Source of the DNA: an uncultured Planctomycetales bacterium
Lineage (GTDB): Bacteria > Planctomycetota > Planctomycetia > Pirellulales > Thermoguttaceae
Length of the DNA: 64,000 bases
Assembly: GCA_937889015.1 (NCBI GenBank)
Contig: CALARR010000339.1
Span: 1-64,000, forward strand
Direction of reading: 5' to 3'
Shown here in pieces: positions 61,264 to 64,000 of the stretch. The translations under genes were made by a program, and so were the position numbers. Numbering within the stretch: position 1 is the first letter of the stretch; each line of letters begins with the position of its first letter. The notes under the pieces are model-generated. The model saw nothing but the letters and a program-made list of their open reading frames with translations, made no database searches and had not been told where the DNA came from.

Positions 61264-63815
61264 TCTGTCGGCGCTACATTGGCTTGGCGGGGCTTCTTGG
61301 GGCCTTGGTTCTGTTCGCTGCCGGACGCGCGCTGGCCGAGGACATCGATCCGTACCCACAGGCCCCGGCGGTCGGGCCCGTGGCCGTGCGCTGGTCGTTC
61401 GAGAAGGACCTGCAAGGCTGGCGTCCGGTCCACGACTGCCAGGCCAAGGCCGCAGAGGGCGCGATGCAGATCGACTGCACCGGCAGCGACCCGTACCTGA
61501 TCGCCAAGTCGCCGAAGGCGGTACCTGGGCCGGTCTTGGCCCGAGCGCGGATCCGGGCGAAGACCGGCGGATCGGGCCAGTTCTTCTGGGCCAGCGATCG
61601 GCAGCCGCAGATCCGGCCTGGGCAGAGCGTGTCGTTCCCGCTGCTTGACGATGGTCAATGGCACGAGTGCGAGGCCCTGCTGGACGTGGCGGGCTCGCTG
61701 GTGCAACTGCGTCTGGACCCGGGCACCGCGCCGGGACGGGTCGAAGTGGCCTGGATCGAGTTGTGTTCGGCGAGGCACTATCCGCTGGTGATCGAGCGGA
61801 TGAGCACGACGCCCAACGCAATTGGTCTGGCCTTGCGCAATCGCTCCGACGACCCGGTGACGGTCACCTGCGGCGGCCAGAACACGGCGATCGAGTCCGG
61901 CAAAACGGTCGAGGTCTCGCTCAAGGCGCCGGGCGCCGAGCCGTTCGCCCTGGTGCCGCTGGCCGTGAAGGTCCAGGGCTTTGGGGACCTGCAGCGCAAG
62001 GTGGTTGTGCACCGGCCGGCGGACACAGGCAACTGGCTGGCGTGCGGTGCGAAGGAGGCTCCGGTCCGAGTGCTCGTCGCCCCGGACGGCAGCGGGGCCC
62101 ACATCCTGCGCGACGGCAAACAGGTGGCCGTCATCGCCCCGCTGGTGATGGACGACGCGGGGATCGTGCGGTTCCATGTCGCCGGCCAGCAACCCGGCAG
62201 CCTGCGACTGCATGCCGAGGGCTGCGAAGTCTCGCTGGCGGTGGCCGGCGATGAAGTGCGGATTGCGATCGAGGCGGGCCGATCGGTCGAAGGGCCGGTG
62301 GTCCGACCGCTGGGCGCGCTGGTGCAGGGGCTGTTTGCCGGGCTGGAGTACCTGGGCCGGGGCGAGCGCTCGTCGTCGAAGCTGGACATCGAGACGGACG
62401 AGCACCTGCGTTTCGCGCCCGATGTGCTCAAGGTGACGCTGCCCCTGATGGCCTGTGTGACAGACCAGGCCGCGGTGGCCCTGGCCTGGCAGGACATGAC
62501 GCTGCAGCCGACCTTCGCCTGCCCAAACTTTGTGGACGGCATGCCGGACGAGCAGCGAATGTCGTTGCGCGGCGCGCGGATCGAGGCCGTGGTGCGCGTG
62601 AGCGGCGGTTCGGTGGAGGAGGCGATCCAGTGGGCCGTGCGGCGAAGCGGCTTGCCGCCGGTGCCGGCGGCGCCGCGCGACGCCACGGCCCAGACGGCGT
62701 TGAATGTGGCGGCCATTCGCGGGCCGATTGCCGGGCCGGGCGGCTGGGGGCACTGCGCCGAGGAGAAATGGGCGCGGCAGCCTTTTGCCGACGTGGCCTC
62801 GGCGTTGTTTCGGGCCACGGGCGAGGTGCCGCAACTGGATCGGCTCGTGCCGGGCGGGGCCCACGTGCGCAACGACGCGATCTATTTCGTGAGCGGCCGG
62901 GCCAAGCAGTGGCTGGAGTTGCGCCGCAGGGAGGTTCGCGGCGCGATCGCCGCACAGAAAGCGGATGGCTCGTTCCGCTACAAGGGCGACTATCAGCGCG
63001 GGCATTTTGAGGACACGGCGAGCGGATATTGCGCGCGCCCGGCGACAACCTTGTTGGAATGTGCCCGGTTGACCGGCGATGATGAGGCGTTGCAGGCGGG
63101 GCTCAAGGCGCTGGAGTTCATGAAGCGTTTTCAGGTGCCGCGCGGGGCGCAGACCTGGGAGTTATCGCTGCACACGCCGGACGTGTTGGCCTCGGCCTAC
63201 CTGGTGTGGGCCTACGTGCGGGGCTACGAGTTGACGGGCCGGGCGGAATACCTGGCCGAGGCGCGGCGCTGGGCCTTGTCGGGCATTCCGTTCGTGTACC
63301 TGTGGGGCCGCTATCCGACGATGCTCTACACGACGCCGCCCGTGTACGGAGCGACCAACTATCGCAGCCCGAACTGGATCGGCCTGCCCGTGCAGTGGTG
63401 CGGGGGCGTTTACGCGTATGCGCTAACGCTGCTGGCGGCGCACGACGCGACCGTGGATTGGCGTCACCTGGCGCGGGGGATTTATGTGGCGGCTCAGCAG
63501 GTGCAGTATCCCGACGGGCCGCTGGCCGGATGCCTGCCGGACATTTTTGTGCTGACCACGCAGAGACGCGACGGGCCGTCGATCAATCCGAGTGCGGTGT
63601 TGAGCCTGCAACTGCGGCTGGAGGGTAAACTCGACGCACTGGCCGTGGCCACAGACGGGAAGCACCGCGTGACGGCCCCGTTTCCGGTGGAGATCCGAGG
63701 CGGCGAGGCGGTGATCCAGGGCCAGGCCGGACTGGATTACGAGGTGCTGATCGATGGCCGGGTGGTGGAGGTGAAGGCGTCGCGCGGGAGGGATTTGGTG
63801 CCGTTGGCGCGGTAG
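61260..63815 (+). CDS. Large secreted protein with beta-sandwich and alpha/alpha-barrel parts
   Basis: ATG at 61260 overlaps the esterase stop and gives 851 residues with a signal peptide (LAGLLGALVLFAAGRALAED). Residues ~40-190 look like a carbohydrate-binding jelly roll (VAVRWSFEKDLQGW, VEVAWIELCSARHYPLVIER). The middle ~190-500 is beta-sandwich-like. The last ~330 residues alternate helices and Gly turns like an (alpha/alpha)6 barrel: AAQKADGSFRYKGDYQRGHF, TTLLECARLTGDDEALQAGL and DVLASAYLVWAYVRGYELTG. I cannot name the family; a polysaccharide lyase or hydrolase is likely. It is coupled to the esterase. Confidence 0.75.
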   Translation: MICRRYIGLAGLLGALVLFAAGRALAEDIDPYPQAPAVGPVAVRWSFEKDLQGWRPVHDCQAKAAEGAMQIDCTGSDPYLIAKSPKAVPGPVLARARIRAKTGGSGQFFWASDRQPQIRPGQSVSFPLLDDGQWHECEALLDVAGSLVQLRLDPGTAPGRVEVAWIELCSARHYPLVIERMSTTPNAIGLALRNRSDDPVTVTCGGQNTAIESGKTVEVSLKAPGAEPFALVPLAVKVQGFGDLQRKVVVHRPADTGNWLACGAKEAPVRVLVAPDGSGAHILRDGKQVAVIAPLVMDDAGIVRFHVAGQQPGSLRLHAEGCEVSLAVAGDEVRIAIEAGRSVEGPVVRPLGALVQGLFAGLEYLGRGERSSSKLDIETDEHLRFAPDVLKVTLPLMACVTDQAAVALAWQDMTLQPTFACPNFVDGMPDEQRMSLRGARIEAVVRVSGGSVEEAIQWAVRRSGLPPVPAAPRDATAQTALNVAAIRGPIAGPGGWGHCAEEKWARQPFADVASALFRATGEVPQLDRLVPGGAHVRNDAIYFVSGRAKQWLELRRREVRGAIAAQKADGSFRYKGDYQRGHFEDTASGYCARPATTLLECARLTGDDEALQAGLKALEFMKRFQVPRGAQTWELSLHTPDVLASAYLVWAYVRGYELTGRAEYLAEARRWALSGIPFVYLWGRYPTMLYTTPPVYGATNYRSPNWIGLPVQWCGGVYAYALTLLAAHDATVDWRHLARGIYVAAQQVQYPDGPLAGCLPDIFVLTTQRRDGPSINPSAVLSLQLRLEGKLDALAVATDGKHRVTAPFPVEIRGGEAVIQGQAGLDYEVLIDGRVVEVKASRGRDLVPLAR

Positions 63816-63818
63816 GGA

Positions 63819-64000
63819 TTATTGCTTGTCCAACAGGCCTAGGCTCTGCAGCCAGCGCTGGCAGTGTTGCGGCCAGGAGGAGCTGGGGTGGTCTGACGGG
63901 CGCAGGCCGAAACCGTGGCCGCCGCGCACGTAGACGTGCAGTTCCACCGGAACCTTGAGCTTGTGCAGGGCCATGTACAACGCGATGCTGTTCTCGGCCA
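63819..64000 (-). CDS. C-terminal end of an alpha/beta-hydrolase (acetyl-esterase-like), N-terminus beyond the window
   Basis: The minus-strand frame enters at 64000 and stops with TAA at 63821-63819. The 60 visible codons read ENSIALYMALHKLKVPVELH, then VYVRGGHGFGLRPSDHPSSS and a final helix SWPQHCQRWLQSLGLLDKQ. This is the C-terminal end of acetyl-xylan-esterase or BD-FAE-like hydrolases, with the catalytic His in GGHGFG. It adds one more esterase to the cluster. It is convergent with the preceding gene. Confidence 0.8.
   Translation of the reverse strand, partial: AENSIALYMALHKLKVPVELHVYVRGGHGFGLRPSDHPSSSWPQHCQRWLQSLGLLDKQ

Noticed and set aside
61245..63005. Minus-strand open frame of 586 codons
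   Set aside because: It is antisense to the large secreted protein at 61260-63815 and has the same shadow composition.
1..64000. CRISPR arrays, rRNA genes or classical insertion sequences
   Set aside because: No regular repeat-spacer pattern, no rRNA signature and no transposase domain was seen on either strand.

Overview
The window looks like a contig from a member of the Planctomycetota, probably a Pirellulales-type organism. The DNA is GC-rich. It carries a MoxR/DUF58/BatA/VWA operon, an ExbB-ExbD-toroid-TPR operon, TatA paralogues, a BON-domain protein with a tyrosine/proline-rich tail, a DUF2341 protein, a type I sulfatase and many large secreted carbohydrate-active proteins. Both tRNA genes lack an encoded CCA. 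The first ~41 bases match an Illumina adapter with two mismatches, so this is an untrimmed contig end and the first gene is cut there.

Region 1 (1-11.1 kb): a truncated secreted protein, an NTF2-like secreted protein, the moxR-DUF58-batA-VWA operon on the plus strand, then on the minus strand a PP2C-like phosphatase preceded by a broken VWA gene, a small anchored protein and a two-domain carboxypeptidase-regulatory-like protein.

Region 2 (11.1-28.7 kb, mostly minus strand): a clan GH-A glycosidase-like protein, tRNA-Val with two TatA paralogues, an ExbB/ExbD pair coupled to a membrane-anchored alpha/alpha-toroid protein and a 1041-residue TPR protein, a lipoprotein, a BON-domain protein, a small membrane protein, a TlpA-fold protein without its CxxC motif, and tRNA-Ile.

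Region 3 (29.6-64 kb): about 34 kb of secreted catabolic enzymes. These are two sialidase-like BNR proteins, TIM-barrel proteins, a phosphodiesterase-like and a deacetylase-like protein, a nitrilase, a GH20-type N-domain protein, a P1-nuclease/phospholipase C-like protein, a sulfatase, a CocE-like hydrolase, an oligogalacturonate-lyase-like propeller, an SGNH/GH99-like fusion, a WbsX/GH99-like protein, two alpha/alpha-barrel-type proteins and esterases. Interrupting them are a DinD gene, a frameshifted RES-domain gene and a Ski2-like helicase. No SusC/SusD pair, transporter, sigma factor or DNA-binding regulator is visible here.

The least explained structure is a dispersed ~60-82 bp palindromic element. 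Five good copies and two degraded ones occur; its arms vary in a compensatory way, and one copy lies in frame inside a coding sequence. Other notable points are a MoxR protein with an altered Walker B motif, a duplicated sulfatase gene end with 49 identical bases, a tandem-duplicated DUF1284-like protein, and clustered palindromic GTTGCAAC sites.
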